From the NCBI GenBank assembly GCA_965208385.1, contig CBDBOO010000064.1, forward strand, positions 1 through 64,000: a stretch of 64,000 bases of DNA. Reading direction: 5' to 3'. Made by a program: the position numbers and the translations under genes. Positions 46,122 through 54,912 of the stretch are shown one piece after another. The DNA is from Endozoicomonas sp965208385. GTDB taxonomy: Bacteria > Pseudomonadota > Gammaproteobacteria > Pseudomonadales > Endozoicomonadaceae. Position 1 is the stretch's first letter; each line of letters starts with the position of its first letter. Below the pieces are notes generated by a model. The model did no database searches. It was not told the DNA's origin and saw only the letters and a list, made by a program, of their open reading frames with translations.

Positions 46122-46262
46122 TCCAGGTTCCTTTCCTTGAACAATATTATAAACAGTTTAGCAAAGTTCATGTTCATTTCAGAGACTCTGCAAATCTGAT
46201 TCTGAATCAGGATTCTTATCTATACTCTCCTTCCATCCTGCCTTTAATTACCCCGGGAAAAT

Positions 46263-47327
46263 ATGAAGCACACTGGATATCATTCTATTTTCCTTAAAGT
46301 GATTTTTTCTGTTTTTTATATCGGGGCGGTGACCAGTCAATGTGCTTACAGTCAGGATTATGATTCAAACTGTTCTCTCTGGGAGGATGATGACATCGAT
46401 ACAGGCAGTGATTGCTGGCTTCAATATATTGAACAGCTTCAGAAGGTGGAGCCGGTAACATTGCATGTGGTGACTAAGGAAATGAGTGACGAAGAGAGTG
46501 AAGGCAAGACTCATTCAACTGACTTTGATGTTGAAAAAATAGATGAACAGTGGAGCGTTAAAAAAATTGTAGGATTCAAATATATTCATGAAAACCGAGG
46601 TCTTATTAAGAGGATTATAGAAAAGTCGGATGGCAAGCTCTGTCGAACCACAGTTGGTTGGATTGAATCGGAAGTGTGCATAAAACACTGGTTTTCGATT
46701 CAATGCTTATCTGAAATCTGTGGCTTATGGGTAGTTTATCTGGAAGAGGCTCTCACAGGATTGTTGGAGATTACGAATCCGGATAAAGATGGTTATGCCG
46801 AGATAATCATCATACCCTTCGATGGAAGGGGATTGTCAATGGTGGTACCTGTTTTTATTTTGCAGAGAATAGTTGATGAACAGAAAGCCTATCAAGGCAT
46901 GAAAATGAGCCTGAGTAGAAAAGACCTTGAGAGATATTTTGAAGGCTATGGTGCAACTGTAAGAACTATTCTGGAATTTCTGCCTTCTTTCGAATTTTCT
47001 CAAAACATGATGAAAGCTGTTTTTGAACATGTTGATCAAATGCGCAAGTATCAGGTGTTTTCATGTACTTTTAGTGAATTTTGGTGCCCCAATATAGATA
47101 AATTACTCAATGACGATCCTATTCTGTATATGGATATCTATTTTTGTGGGTATAAAGTTGTTAATTGGCAGGAGACGTATACTTTTAAGAGTTCAGAATA
47201 TTTTTCAAAAATTAGTTTAACCCGGTTAAAGCAAGATTTAAGCAAGTTGATTTACGGGTTTGATCACCCGTTTTGTTTCCACAAAACCACAAAAAAGTGG
47301 GCTGGACCCAACCGTGGTAGATTTTAA
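46263..47327 (+). CDS. Exported Cys-rich hypothetical protein
   Basis: 354 residues. An N-terminal signal peptide is likely (IFLKVIFSVFYIGAVTSQCAYS). The mature part is acidic at the start (CSLWEDDDIDTGSDCW) and holds many cysteines, consistent with disulfides in the periplasm or outside. No domain is recognised. The base composition appears A/T-richer than neighbouring genes, which may hint at recent acquisition. A membrane-like LSMVVPVFILQRIV stretch near the middle is only moderately hydrophobic. Confidence 0.6.
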   Translation: MKHTGYHSIFLKVIFSVFYIGAVTSQCAYSQDYDSNCSLWEDDDIDTGSDCWLQYIEQLQKVEPVTLHVVTKEMSDEESEGKTHSTDFDVEKIDEQWSVKKIVGFKYIHENRGLIKRIIEKSDGKLCRTTVGWIESEVCIKHWFSIQCLSEICGLWVVYLEEALTGLLEITNPDKDGYAEIIIIPFDGRGLSMVVPVFILQRIVDEQKAYQGMKMSLSRKDLERYFEGYGATVRTILEFLPSFEFSQNMMKAVFEHVDQMRKYQVFSCTFSEFWCPNIDKLLNDDPILYMDIYFCGYKVVNWQETYTFKSSEYFSKISLTRLKQDLSKLIYGFDHPFCFHKTTKKWAGPNRGRF

Positions 47328-47470
47328 TATTGGTCTTGTCCCATTCAGGCCTGAGTACGTGGTAAATGGGTACTTATTGTGTCGCAGGTTATCATTACAG
47401 TTCAGTTACCGGAAAAATAACTCTTGAGGTTCTTACAAAAGAGCCATTTTATAGATTCTGTTATACCTTA

Positions 47471-48331
47471 TTATTTAATAACCTGACTTTCAGCCACAGC
47501 GCCTTTATTAAAACCTTCATAAGCCATGACTTTTATCTGATGGCCAGGTCGCAGCAGGGCGGTTTTCTCGGCCATGTGCTGAGCCAGAAGTTCAACCGTG
47601 GAGTCTGTATCAATCAGGTAGCAACGATCTGCAGCAATGGTCAGTTCAAAGCTCCCCTGCTGAGAGATGTAAGCGAAGTGATGGTGGTCGATACCTGCAA
47701 GCTTGATGGTTTCCTTGAAATCTTCAGACGTTGCGATGTAAATATCTCTCCATCGATTGGCCCAATGTTGCTCCAGTTCTGAGTCACGCTGGTTATCCAC
47801 ATAAACCCTGATCTGAGAACGATGGCCGTGTGCTATGCGCTGGCAATCCCCCAGATGTTTTTTCAGACCGTGGCTGTAGTGGTAAAAGGCACCGTCTATG
47901 GCTTCATTATAAAGAGATAAATTGACGGATTTGACGTTTTCAGGTAATTCCCGGATGAGAGCCTGTTCAAGGATGGGTTTCAATACGGTTGTATTTATGG
48001 TGTCGGACTCAACCAGCAGTATGGCTTGAGCGGGCGCTTTGCAGATGATTTGTCCCTGTTCAGTCATCATGTGCACAGAGAGAGCTTTATCATCATGACT
48101 GACTGAAATCTGTGATGATTTCATTGGAACCAGCAATCGATGATCGGCCATAAGATCGAGCAGTGACTTAATTTGTTTTTTGACATGACCAAAATCAAAC
48201 ACCATGCCCTGTTCATCAAGATCACCGGAAAGAGTGACATCAACCAGCCAGCTTTCTCCTACAAGCCCCCGATTGGGACAAAGATAGCTGAAATCAAGGG
48301 TTGTAAGTTGCTGGACGAACAAGGCTGTCAT
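47471..48331 (-). CDS. 6-pyruvoyl-tetrahydropterin-synthase-like protein, metal site altered
   Basis: 286 residues from the ATG at 48331 (MTALFVQQLTTLDFSYL); 12 further in-frame codons upstream are a tandem repeat and are left out. WLVDVTLSGDLDEQGMVFDFGHVKKQIKSLLDLMADHRLLVP follows the QueD/PTPS pattern (GMVxDF, DHRLL). The usual HGH zinc ligands are replaced (LVGESW), and the first His position is Asp. A second, less clear half follows (HGLKKHLGDCQRIAHGHRSQIRVYV). A catalytic pterin or queuosine role is therefore uncertain. Downstream of the DUF547 gene, probably in the same transcript. Confidence 0.65.
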   Translation of the reverse strand: MTALFVQQLTTLDFSYLCPNRGLVGESWLVDVTLSGDLDEQGMVFDFGHVKKQIKSLLDLMADHRLLVPMKSSQISVSHDDKALSVHMMTEQGQIICKAPAQAILLVESDTINTTVLKPILEQALIRELPENVKSVNLSLYNEAIDGAFYHYSHGLKKHLGDCQRIAHGHRSQIRVYVDNQRDSELEQHWANRWRDIYIATSEDFKETIKLAGIDHHHFAYISQQGSFELTIAADRCYLIDTDSTVELLAQHMAEKTALLRPGHQIKVMAYEGFNKGAVAESQVIK

Positions 48332-48376
48332 GGTACTTCTCATGGTACTTCTCACGGTACTTCTCATGGTACTTCC
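48329..48376 (-). repeat. 12-bp tandem repeat at the pterin-synthase-like start
   Basis: Four copies of catggtacttct with single changes (one cac, one ending tcc). It directly precedes, and contains, possible ATG start codons on the minus strand, so copy number could alter the start or spacing. Confidence 0.85.
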
Positions 48377-48400
48377 GATTATGATTATGGTTTCAGGTAC

Positions 48401-49213
48401 TCAGTTTAGAAGCTCCTTGCTGGTATTGAGAGACCAATTGAACTCCTGCCAACTGAAACTGAGTTGATTCTTCTGTAACACCAGTTGGCGAACAATGTTT
48501 TCATCCGGGTGATGTTTGATCAGGAAGGCTATGATACCAGCATCGTTGCCAAAGTCTTTCTTATACCAGCGAAAACATTTGGGTAAATGGACATGCTTCC
48601 CTCTTATACGAACCTGACGATGAAGAAAATCGGCGGTGACTTCATCCAGTTCTTTATCCAGAGTATGAGCGTGATACGCCTTCATTGGCGCTGAAGACAC
48701 ACAGGCACAAAATAGCGCCATATGAATCCGGGGGTCGGTTTCCGATAGCACCAGTTCCAGCTCTGGTTGCTTCTTTTTGAAAGGACGTGTCAGCTGTGCA
48801 TAGCCGGGTTCGTTATTTCTGAGTATGCCATGTTCAATTAAATCAAGATTTAACAGGAAATCATCAATCTGATAATGGAAATCGGTGAAGATGTTTTCGA
48901 TTTCGCGAATACTGCCTTCAGGCTGTTCGGTCATCACTGAATGGAGCATCAGTAAATTGTATACATTCAACCAGAATGCTTTGCGATCATTCCGTGAGGT
49001 CAACTGGGAAGGGTTGTATTGATTGAGAGCACGAGCCAGCATAATCAACTGATTATGCTGTTCTGAGTCAGGGAAATTTTCATAAGAAAAGGAGTGAGAC
49101 ATTGTGTCATAAAACTGGCGTGTAACATCGTCCAGGAGTGTAGCCAGTTCGGTAGCAAGATCTTTATCTCTGAGAAAACGACTGGTCCATGAGCCCTTGT
49201 TCAGTGTTGGCAT
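48401..49213 (-). CDS. DUF547-domain protein
   Basis: 270 residues without signal peptide. The DUF547 block is visible: NDRKAFWLNVYNLLMLHSVM, NIFTDFHYQIDDFLLNLDLIEHGILR, RIHMALFCACVSSAPMKAYHAHTLDKELDEVTADFLHR and KCFRWYKKDFGNDAGIIAFLIKH. The conserved CxS and Asp/His positions are kept. The family is widespread, of unknown function, and looks like a papain/transglutaminase-related fold. It is upstream of the pterin-synthase-like gene in the same direction. Confidence 0.82.
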   Translation of the reverse strand: MPTLNKGSWTSRFLRDKDLATELATLLDDVTRQFYDTMSHSFSYENFPDSEQHNQLIMLARALNQYNPSQLTSRNDRKAFWLNVYNLLMLHSVMTEQPEGSIREIENIFTDFHYQIDDFLLNLDLIEHGILRNNEPGYAQLTRPFKKKQPELELVLSETDPRIHMALFCACVSSAPMKAYHAHTLDKELDEVTADFLHRQVRIRGKHVHLPKCFRWYKKDFGNDAGIIAFLIKHHPDENIVRQLVLQKNQLSFSWQEFNWSLNTSKELLN

Positions 49214-49352
49214 TTAAATTATTCCTTCCTGTATAAATCGAGAATGCACTCTCTATATTTCAGTTAATACGTATGAAATTCACTTGTGGATGTTACTTCA
49301 TAGTTGTTACTGATTACCATGCAGGCTATCTTCATCGCTTTAATACAAGCTC

Positions 49353-49480
49353 TATACCCATCGCCTTTCAAGATGATGCGTTGTTGTCTGCCCTCGTTCA
49401 CCCCGATCACTTACTATTTGTAAGCTCACGGGGCTTCACTCGGTTGACGCCTAGCCTCATCTTGAAATCCAATGGGTATA
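49353..49480. repeat. 128-bp imperfect inverted-repeat element
   Basis: The ends tatacccat (49353-49361) and atgggtata (49472-49480) are perfect complements. Further inward ttcaagatga and catcttgaa also pair. No gene is present. It resembles small palindromic or MITE-like elements of marine gammaproteobacteria. The 73-residue frame across it (49273-49494) is not considered coding. Confidence 0.65.
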
Positions 49481-49527
49481 TGTTGATGCATTGACGTGAT
49501 ATTACTCAAATATACGAGGATTGTCGC

Positions 49528-50811
49528 TTGAAGAATACAGTTACCCGGGATGATCTGGCTTTTGACTCTGAGCATATCTGGCACCCCTATAGTACGGCCC
49601 CTAATCGGGTTGAAGTGTTTCCTGTCGAAGCCGCCGATGGGGTCAGAATCCGGTTAAGTGATGGACGTTGGCTGATTGACGGCATGTCCTCCTGGTGGAG
49701 TACTGTGCATGGCTATAACCACCCTGAAATGAACAAAGCCTTGAAAGAGCAGGTGGATCAATTTTCTCATGTCATGTTTGGGGGGTTAACTCATAAACCT
49801 GCCATTGAGCTGGCCCGTAAACTGGTGGATATGACGCCTGAGCCAATACAGACAGTGTTTTTTGCTGACTCGGGCTCAGTGGCCGTTGAGGCAGCCATAA
49901 AAATGGCCATGCAGTACTGGCAATCCCTGGAACGGGGCGAAAAGCATAAAATGCTCACTGTCAGAGGAGGGTATTACGGGGATACCACCGGTGCCATGTC
50001 AGTCTGTGATCCAGAAGGCGGTATGCATCACTGGTTTTCCGGAATACTGCCAAGGCATCAGTTTGTATCGCGACCTGCCTGCACATACCAGGATGATTTT
50101 GAAGAAGAGCACATTGCAGAACTCAAAGCACGATTTGACGAATTAGCTGACCAGCTGGCCGGAGTTATTATTGAACCTGTAGTACAGGGAGCCGGCGGTA
50201 TGTACTTTTATTCGCCGAATTATCTGAAACGGCTGCGCCAGTTATGTGATGAATATGAAGTGTTGCTGATTCATGATGAGATCGCTACAGGATTTGGTCG
50301 TACGGGTAAATTATTTGCCTGCGAACACGGTAATGTTGTACCGGACATCATGTGTGTTGGTAAAGCTTTGACCGGTGGCTATATGACACTGGCAGCGACT
50401 CTGTGTACTGAAAAAGTCAGTCAGACAATTTCGTCCAAAGGGCCGTTTATGCATGGGCCAACTTTTATGGCAAACCCTTTGGCCTGTGCTGCTGGCTGTG
50501 CAAGTCTGGATATTCTCAACAGGGGAGAATGGCAGCAACAGGTGAACACTATTGAATCAAGCTTGTGGGATGGCTTGTTGCCCTGTTCAGAAATGTCTGG
50601 CGTCGACAATGTCAGGGTGCTGGGAGCCATAGGCGTTGTTGAAATGAAAGAACCTGTAGTTATGACAGATATTCAGCCCAGGTTTGTTAAAGAGGGAATA
50701 TGGGTACGCCCCTTTGGTAAACTGATTTACATCATGCCGCCCTACATCATAAACGATGACGATTTATCAGTGCTGTGTCGTGGTATTCAAAATGTTATTT
50801 ATAATCAGTAG
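49528..50811 (+). CDS. bioA: Adenosylmethionine-8-amino-7-oxononanoate aminotransferase
   Basis: 427 residues. BioA transfers an amino group from S-adenosylmethionine to KAPA to form DAPA in biotin synthesis, in the cytoplasm with PLP. Family motifs: HIWHPYSTA at the start, DGMSSWWSTVHGYNHP, ADSGSVAVEAAIKMAMQYW, RGGYYGDTTGAMSVCDP, LLIHDEIATGFGRTGKLFACEH, and CVGKALTGGY with the PLP Lys. The start is TTG with GAGG 8-10 bases upstream. It stands alone; no bioBFCD genes are adjacent. Confidence 0.95.
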   Translation: MKNTVTRDDLAFDSEHIWHPYSTAPNRVEVFPVEAADGVRIRLSDGRWLIDGMSSWWSTVHGYNHPEMNKALKEQVDQFSHVMFGGLTHKPAIELARKLVDMTPEPIQTVFFADSGSVAVEAAIKMAMQYWQSLERGEKHKMLTVRGGYYGDTTGAMSVCDPEGGMHHWFSGILPRHQFVSRPACTYQDDFEEEHIAELKARFDELADQLAGVIIEPVVQGAGGMYFYSPNYLKRLRQLCDEYEVLLIHDEIATGFGRTGKLFACEHGNVVPDIMCVGKALTGGYMTLAATLCTEKVSQTISSKGPFMHGPTFMANPLACAAGCASLDILNRGEWQQQVNTIESSLWDGLLPCSEMSGVDNVRVLGAIGVVEMKEPVVMTDIQPRFVKEGIWVRPFGKLIYIMPPYIINDDDLSVLCRGIQNVIYNQ

Positions 50812-50844
50812 TGAACCATTGCTTTCGCCTGTTTTTGGAGGTTC

Positions 50845-50960
50845 CTTTTCCCACCCTCCTTCATCGCAACTCAGGTTACATAGAATGCTATGCGCCCGAC
50901 GTTGTTTTTTGAAGGATGAAAAAGATTCGTGCTCAAATATTACAAAACAACCGTCCATCT
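50845..50960. repeat. Dispersed repeat, copy A (pairs with 52301-52416)
   Basis: About 116 bp downstream of bioA, alignable along the whole length with copy B. It shares the ends (ttttcccaccct, ccgtccatct) and an inner inverted pair around atagaatgctatgcg. No gene inside. It may be a non-autonomous element or part of a structured RNA. Confidence 0.7.
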
Positions 50961-51023
50961 GCTTACAGTCTCTTAAAATCAGACTTTGGGATACCAGAGT
51001 CTTATTTTAACTGGTGTGATCGT

Positions 51024-52025
51024 TTAATTGTTCAGAGGTGGGTAGATGGTTTTCCACTCCTTCTTCATATCTACCATCGTCCAGCCTTTGGCTTTGGCTT
51101 CATCCATGGCTTTGTCCAGACGTCCTATAGAAGAGTCACGATCATAGGCCCACTCTCTGGCGGAATCGGTGTGATGCACCAGCCCCTGAAAGCTTAAATT
51201 ACTGCTGGCATCGGTCCACTGGAGCATCTGGTGGTCTCCATCAGAATTACCAAAGGCAAAGACGGGTCGTTTACCGATAAACTTATGAATAGCCACAGGT
51301 TTGTCGGCTTTATCATCGATAAAATCTACTTCTGGCATTCTTCTCAGCACGGGGCCTGATTCGGAATTTTCAAACTTGACCTTAATGCTGGACCCGATAA
51401 CCTGCTCTGGAGGAATGCCGTACACTTTTTCCGCCCACGGACGCATAAATTCAATGCCGCCGCCGGAAACAATATAGGTTTTAAAACCGTTATCACGTAA
51501 GTAATCGAGCAGTTCCAGCATCGGTTGGAAGACCATCTCTGTATAGAGTCGATCGGTGGTTGGATGACGTGCTGTGGTAATCCAGTCATTGATGATTTTT
51601 TCAAATTCGACGGTGGTCATACCACCATGAGTCGCCATAACCAGTTTGATCAATGCGTGCTCTCCACCGGCAAACACTGTTTGTAGATCATTGTCGATGG
51701 CCGCTTTAAGAATAGGGTCTTTTTGCCATTTTGGGTTCAGGGGAGCCAAAGTTTTAACCCGGTCCAGAGCGAAGGCGAGTTGGAAATAGAACGGCTTTTC
51801 AGACCAGAGTGTTCCGTCGTTATCGAAGACCGCAATACGATCGGATTCTGCAATGTAATCCCTGCTATCTTTTGAGATGACTTTCTCGACGTAGTTGATG
51901 ATGGACTGTTTTGACTGACCACTTTGCCAGGAAGGTAGTGGATCAGTAGCCGCTGCGGCATTGATGGAACTGAAGATTAGTATAATAAGTGAGGCAAATA
52001 CCGTTTGAACGTTAGATGACCTCAT
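51024..52025 (-). CDS. Exported HAD-superfamily phosphatase
   Basis: 333 residues from the ATG at 52025, which gives a clean signal peptide (VFASLIILIFSSINAAAA); a start 33 bases upstream would add a non-signal leader. HAD motif I is IAVFDNDGTLW (two Asp), motif II is YIVSGGG, and motif III/IV is FAFGNSDGDHQM. The layout resembles phosphoserine-phosphatase-like HAD-IB proteins that are exported. The substrate is unknown. It converges on the downstream dispersed repeat and bioA. Confidence 0.85.
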   Translation of the reverse strand: MRSSNVQTVFASLIILIFSSINAAAATDPLPSWQSGQSKQSIINYVEKVISKDSRDYIAESDRIAVFDNDGTLWSEKPFYFQLAFALDRVKTLAPLNPKWQKDPILKAAIDNDLQTVFAGGEHALIKLVMATHGGMTTVEFEKIINDWITTARHPTTDRLYTEMVFQPMLELLDYLRDNGFKTYIVSGGGIEFMRPWAEKVYGIPPEQVIGSSIKVKFENSESGPVLRRMPEVDFIDDKADKPVAIHKFIGKRPVFAFGNSDGDHQMLQWTDASSNLSFQGLVHHTDSAREWAYDRDSSIGRLDKAMDEAKAKGWTMVDMKKEWKTIYPPLNN

Positions 52026-52120
52026 ATTGGATACTCGATGAAAGGTGAAAAAAATCAAGAAACGGGTGATCGATTTTTGATCGTCAATTCAATCGTTAAT
52101 TTAATGTTTTGGCATAGCGA

Positions 52121-52199
52121 TATACCATTGCCGGTTTCTAATAGGCGTTGTGAGTCTGAAAGACAGCGTAATAGCATAATTAGTATTCGGAAATAGTAT
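52121..52199. repeat. Short inverted-repeat element, internally deleted copy
   Basis: Begins tataccattgccggttt and ends attagtattcggaaatagtat, the same ends as the element at 53966-54124 with about half the length. It is located 95-175 bp upstream of the HAD gene start. Confidence 0.6.
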
Positions 52200-52300
52200 G
52201 TCTGGTTCACTGAAAAACAAGTGATCAGTTATCAAGGTGAATGCTGTGTATAAGTAGATTAGTCGGTATGCTTTTGCTTTCGTCAATTTGTGACGGTGTC

Positions 52301-52416
52301 TTTTTCCACCCTATCGTCATCATAATTCGGGATGTATAGCTTGCTATGCGACCGATGATGTTCTTTGGAGGAAGAAAAATACTCTCGCCAAAATATCGCA
52401 AAATATCCGTCCATCT
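52301..52416. repeat. Dispersed repeat, copy B (pairs with 50845-50960)
   Basis: Alignable with copy A along 116 bp, with ttccaccct near one end, tagcttgctatgcgaccgat in the middle and ccgtccatct at the other end. Both copies have the same orientation and frame the HAD gene. The 466-bp space 52059-52524 holds this, the element at 52121 and no gene. Confidence 0.7.
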
Positions 52417-52524
52417 ACCAAAAGAAAGAACAATACTCTCCCTGATAGCCATGTGTCCGGTAGTGCTGCACTACAGACAAAAGAGAGTTTAGTTTATAGA
52501 GGTTCAGGTGGGTAAGTTGGTAAA

Positions 52525-53844
52525 TTACGAATGCTTACTTCGTTTTATGCTCATTGGTGCCTCAGAAGAACTCAGTGGCAGCTCCAGAGATGAGAGTTCA
52601 CTGGCGACTAATTCTTCATTCACCATGGCGGTTACACAGGCATCAGACCAGACGTTAATGGCACTCTCAAGCATGTCAATCAAGGCATAAAAGGGCAGTA
52701 TTACTACCAGAAGTTGCAAAGGGATTCCCATGGCTGCCAGAAATGCACTGGATAGCATATAGCACCCCATGGGAACTCCGGCATTCCCCACGGCAGCGAT
52801 AGTGGCAATGATGACCCATGAAACCATTTCCAGTGGCGAATAGATAACGCCATTACTCTGGGAGACAAACAACACGGTGATCAGAATAAATGCAGCGCAG
52901 GCATTCATGTTGATAGTAATGCACAGAGGAAGGCTGAATCGGGCTATTTTACTGTTCACTCCCATTCTTTTTTCAGCACAGTTTACTGCGGTGGGCAGCG
53001 CTGCAGTGGACGATTTAGCGAAAAATGCCACAGTTAATGCAGGCCACATGGCTTTGAGTGCGTATAAAGGGGGTATCCCCTTTGCTTTCAACAAAGCCGG
53101 TAATACCAGGGAGGCCTGAATGATGTTTGCCAAAAGAACACAGAGCAGATAAAGGGCTATTCCCTGGATGATATCCTGATTCTGAAGTTCCTGAATAAAC
53201 AGGGTAATAAAAGCCCAGACGGCGATAGGCATCAGCTTCAGAATAAAGCTGGTCATTTTCATTACAGCGGCAAACATACTTTCAAAAAAACCATGCAGAA
53301 TGGTTTTGTGTTCATGTTCAAGAGAAATAATAGCGGCACTCATGAGCAAGGCCAGAAACAGAACGCCCATCACATTATTACTTCTGAATGGCTCAACCAT
53401 GTTGGATGGAATAACACCCAAAAGGTATGACCAGTATCCTGTGACTTCCGCTGTGTCGGGACTGCTTCCCTGAAGATGGCTAACATTAATGACCGGATCA
53501 ATACCCAGATAGAGAAGGAGAGCCAGACTGGCAGCAATCAGGGTGGTTAATAATGTGTACTTTAGTACCTTTCCAGCCAGTAGTTTTACATCGGCCGCCC
53601 CTCCCATTCCGGAAAGAGTAGCAACCAGAGAGAAAAAGATAATGGGCAGACTCACCAGCTTGAGTAGACGGATAAAAATATCGGTGACTATATTACAGAC
53701 CTGATTGACCCACTCATTATCAAGCCAGCCTGTCAGAAGGCCCAGCAGTGCTGCGATCAGCAGTAAAGCTGTAGGACTGATCAATGGGTTCTTCTTATTA
53801 TTGTTATTGTTATTGTTGTTGTTGCCTGCGTGGCTCTCACACAT
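52525..53844 (-). CDS. Dicarboxylate/amino acid:cation symporter (DAACS)
   Basis: 439 residues, about 8 membrane helices plus re-entrant loops. Family motifs: LVSLPIIFFSLVATLSGMGG, FFAKSSTAALPTAVNCAEKRMG (Ser-rich re-entrant loop), PLCITINMNACAAFILI (NMDG-like position), and IIATIAAVGNAGVPMGC. It takes up dicarboxylates or Ser/Thr/Glu-like amino acids with Na+ or H+. The N-terminus carries a run of nine Asn (53789-53818), coded by a trinucleotide repeat. The C-terminal Ser/Glu-rich tail is unusual for the family. Confidence 0.9.
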   Translation of the reverse strand: MCESHAGNNNNNNNNNKKNPLISPTALLLIAALLGLLTGWLDNEWVNQVCNIVTDIFIRLLKLVSLPIIFFSLVATLSGMGGAADVKLLAGKVLKYTLLTTLIAASLALLLYLGIDPVINVSHLQGSSPDTAEVTGYWSYLLGVIPSNMVEPFRSNNVMGVLFLALLMSAAIISLEHEHKTILHGFFESMFAAVMKMTSFILKLMPIAVWAFITLFIQELQNQDIIQGIALYLLCVLLANIIQASLVLPALLKAKGIPPLYALKAMWPALTVAFFAKSSTAALPTAVNCAEKRMGVNSKIARFSLPLCITINMNACAAFILITVLFVSQSNGVIYSPLEMVSWVIIATIAAVGNAGVPMGCYMLSSAFLAAMGIPLQLLVVILPFYALIDMLESAINVWSDACVTAMVNEELVASELSSLELPLSSSEAPMSIKRSKHS

Positions 53845-53965
53845 GGGAAATACTCAGGAAGAACAGAATATGAGTTAGAAGGTTAGCTGTGATATTCAGT
53901 AGGATTATGTCGATTTGGCATTTACATATCAGTATTTGTTTTTATCCGAACGAAACTGATAAGTT

Positions 53966-54124
53966 ATACCATTGCCGGTTTTAATAAGCGTTATGAGCAT
54001 GGCTTTCAGGCTCAGAGACAAGGCGGAGTGACGAGACATAATTGAAGCTATGGCGAGGAACTCTAACGCCGTATTTGAGTATGAGAGGCCGCTCACTAAC
54101 ATAATTAGAATTCGGACATGGTAT
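53966..54124. repeat. 159-bp MITE-like inverted-repeat element
   Basis: Ends ataccattgccggttttaa and attcggacatggtat are imperfect inverted repeats. A shorter relative is at 52121-52199. No gene inside. The neighbouring 53845-54348 region otherwise holds only the 17-bp repeats at 54198-54266. Confidence 0.6.
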
Positions 54125-54197
54125 TAGTTCAAAAGTACCGATAAATCTTGTCTACACTGTCTGGCTTGATGCGGGCATGGCGTAAGACGTTCCCCTT

Positions 54198-54266
54198 GGT
54201 AAGTGATTTGCAAGGGTAAGTGATTTAAAAGGGTAAGTGATTTAAAAGGGGTGAGTGATCTGAAAG
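54198..54266. repeat. 17-bp tandem repeat, four copies
   Basis: Units based on ggtaagtgatttaaaag: the first has gcaag at its end, the fourth is diverged (gtgagtgatctgaaag). It lies 80 bp upstream of the small gene at 54349. Confidence 0.8.
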
Positions 54267-54348
54267 TTCGGAGTTTGATCGCATTAAACTCCGATGAAAA
54301 GAGAAGTTATAATATTCCTGATTTTCAGCTAGCGGAGTTAAATCCATT

Positions 54349-54585
54349 ATGAGAACAATGAAAGTACTCACGAGAGGTTTCTGGACTATAGAGCTGGAAG
54401 AAGGTGAAGAGTCAGAAGAATACAGTGAGGACAGGGTCTTTCCATATCCGGTTCAAAAAATGAAATCCAGCCATATAAAAACCGGAACTATCAGGAACAA
54501 TGGTTTCGAAAGAGTCGATGCTTCCGTAAGAGCCAATGGTAGAGGAATAGAAAAAAAACAGCGCGTATTACTAATGGGTCAGTGA
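54349..54585 (+). CDS. Small hypothetical protein
   Basis: 78 residues, acidic N-terminal half (ELEEGEESEEYSED) and basic C-terminal half. No family recognised. A GGAG lies 12 bases before the ATG, a little far. It may be a real small gene or chance. Confidence 0.35.
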   Translation: MRTMKVLTRGFWTIELEEGEESEEYSEDRVFPYPVQKMKSSHIKTGTIRNNGFERVDASVRANGRGIEKKQRVLLMGQ

Positions 54586-54912
54586 TTCACAGAAAGTAAA
54601 TATTGGCAGGTCATACTTATAGTTTCTACTGATTTACTAAGTCAGAGTGGTTGTATCACGAGATGATCGTGTGTTCATATTTTGCAGTGATATATTTCTT
54701 ATACTGGTTGTTTGGGTTTTATTGCGATACCCACAGTACTTGAAAGCAGAAATTGAATGCAGTAATTGAAGCTACAGTTAAACGACAACGATCTTGAACA
54801 CTCCTAAAGCTAAACTTCTATGAACCAGTGATCTCTGTGATAAGAAGGTGAGCAATTCAGACAATAACCCGTCATTTCAAGTACGAAGGGAATATAAGGA
54901 AATAATACGCCA
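54586..54912. other. Intergenic region, nothing recognised
   Basis: 327 bp, A/T-rich. No open frame with family features, no strong hairpin seen. It should include the promoter of the phosphatase gene at 54913. Confidence 0.5.

Noticed and set aside
49273..49494. 73-residue open frame upstream of bioA
   Set aside because: It spans a palindromic repeat element and has no protein features.
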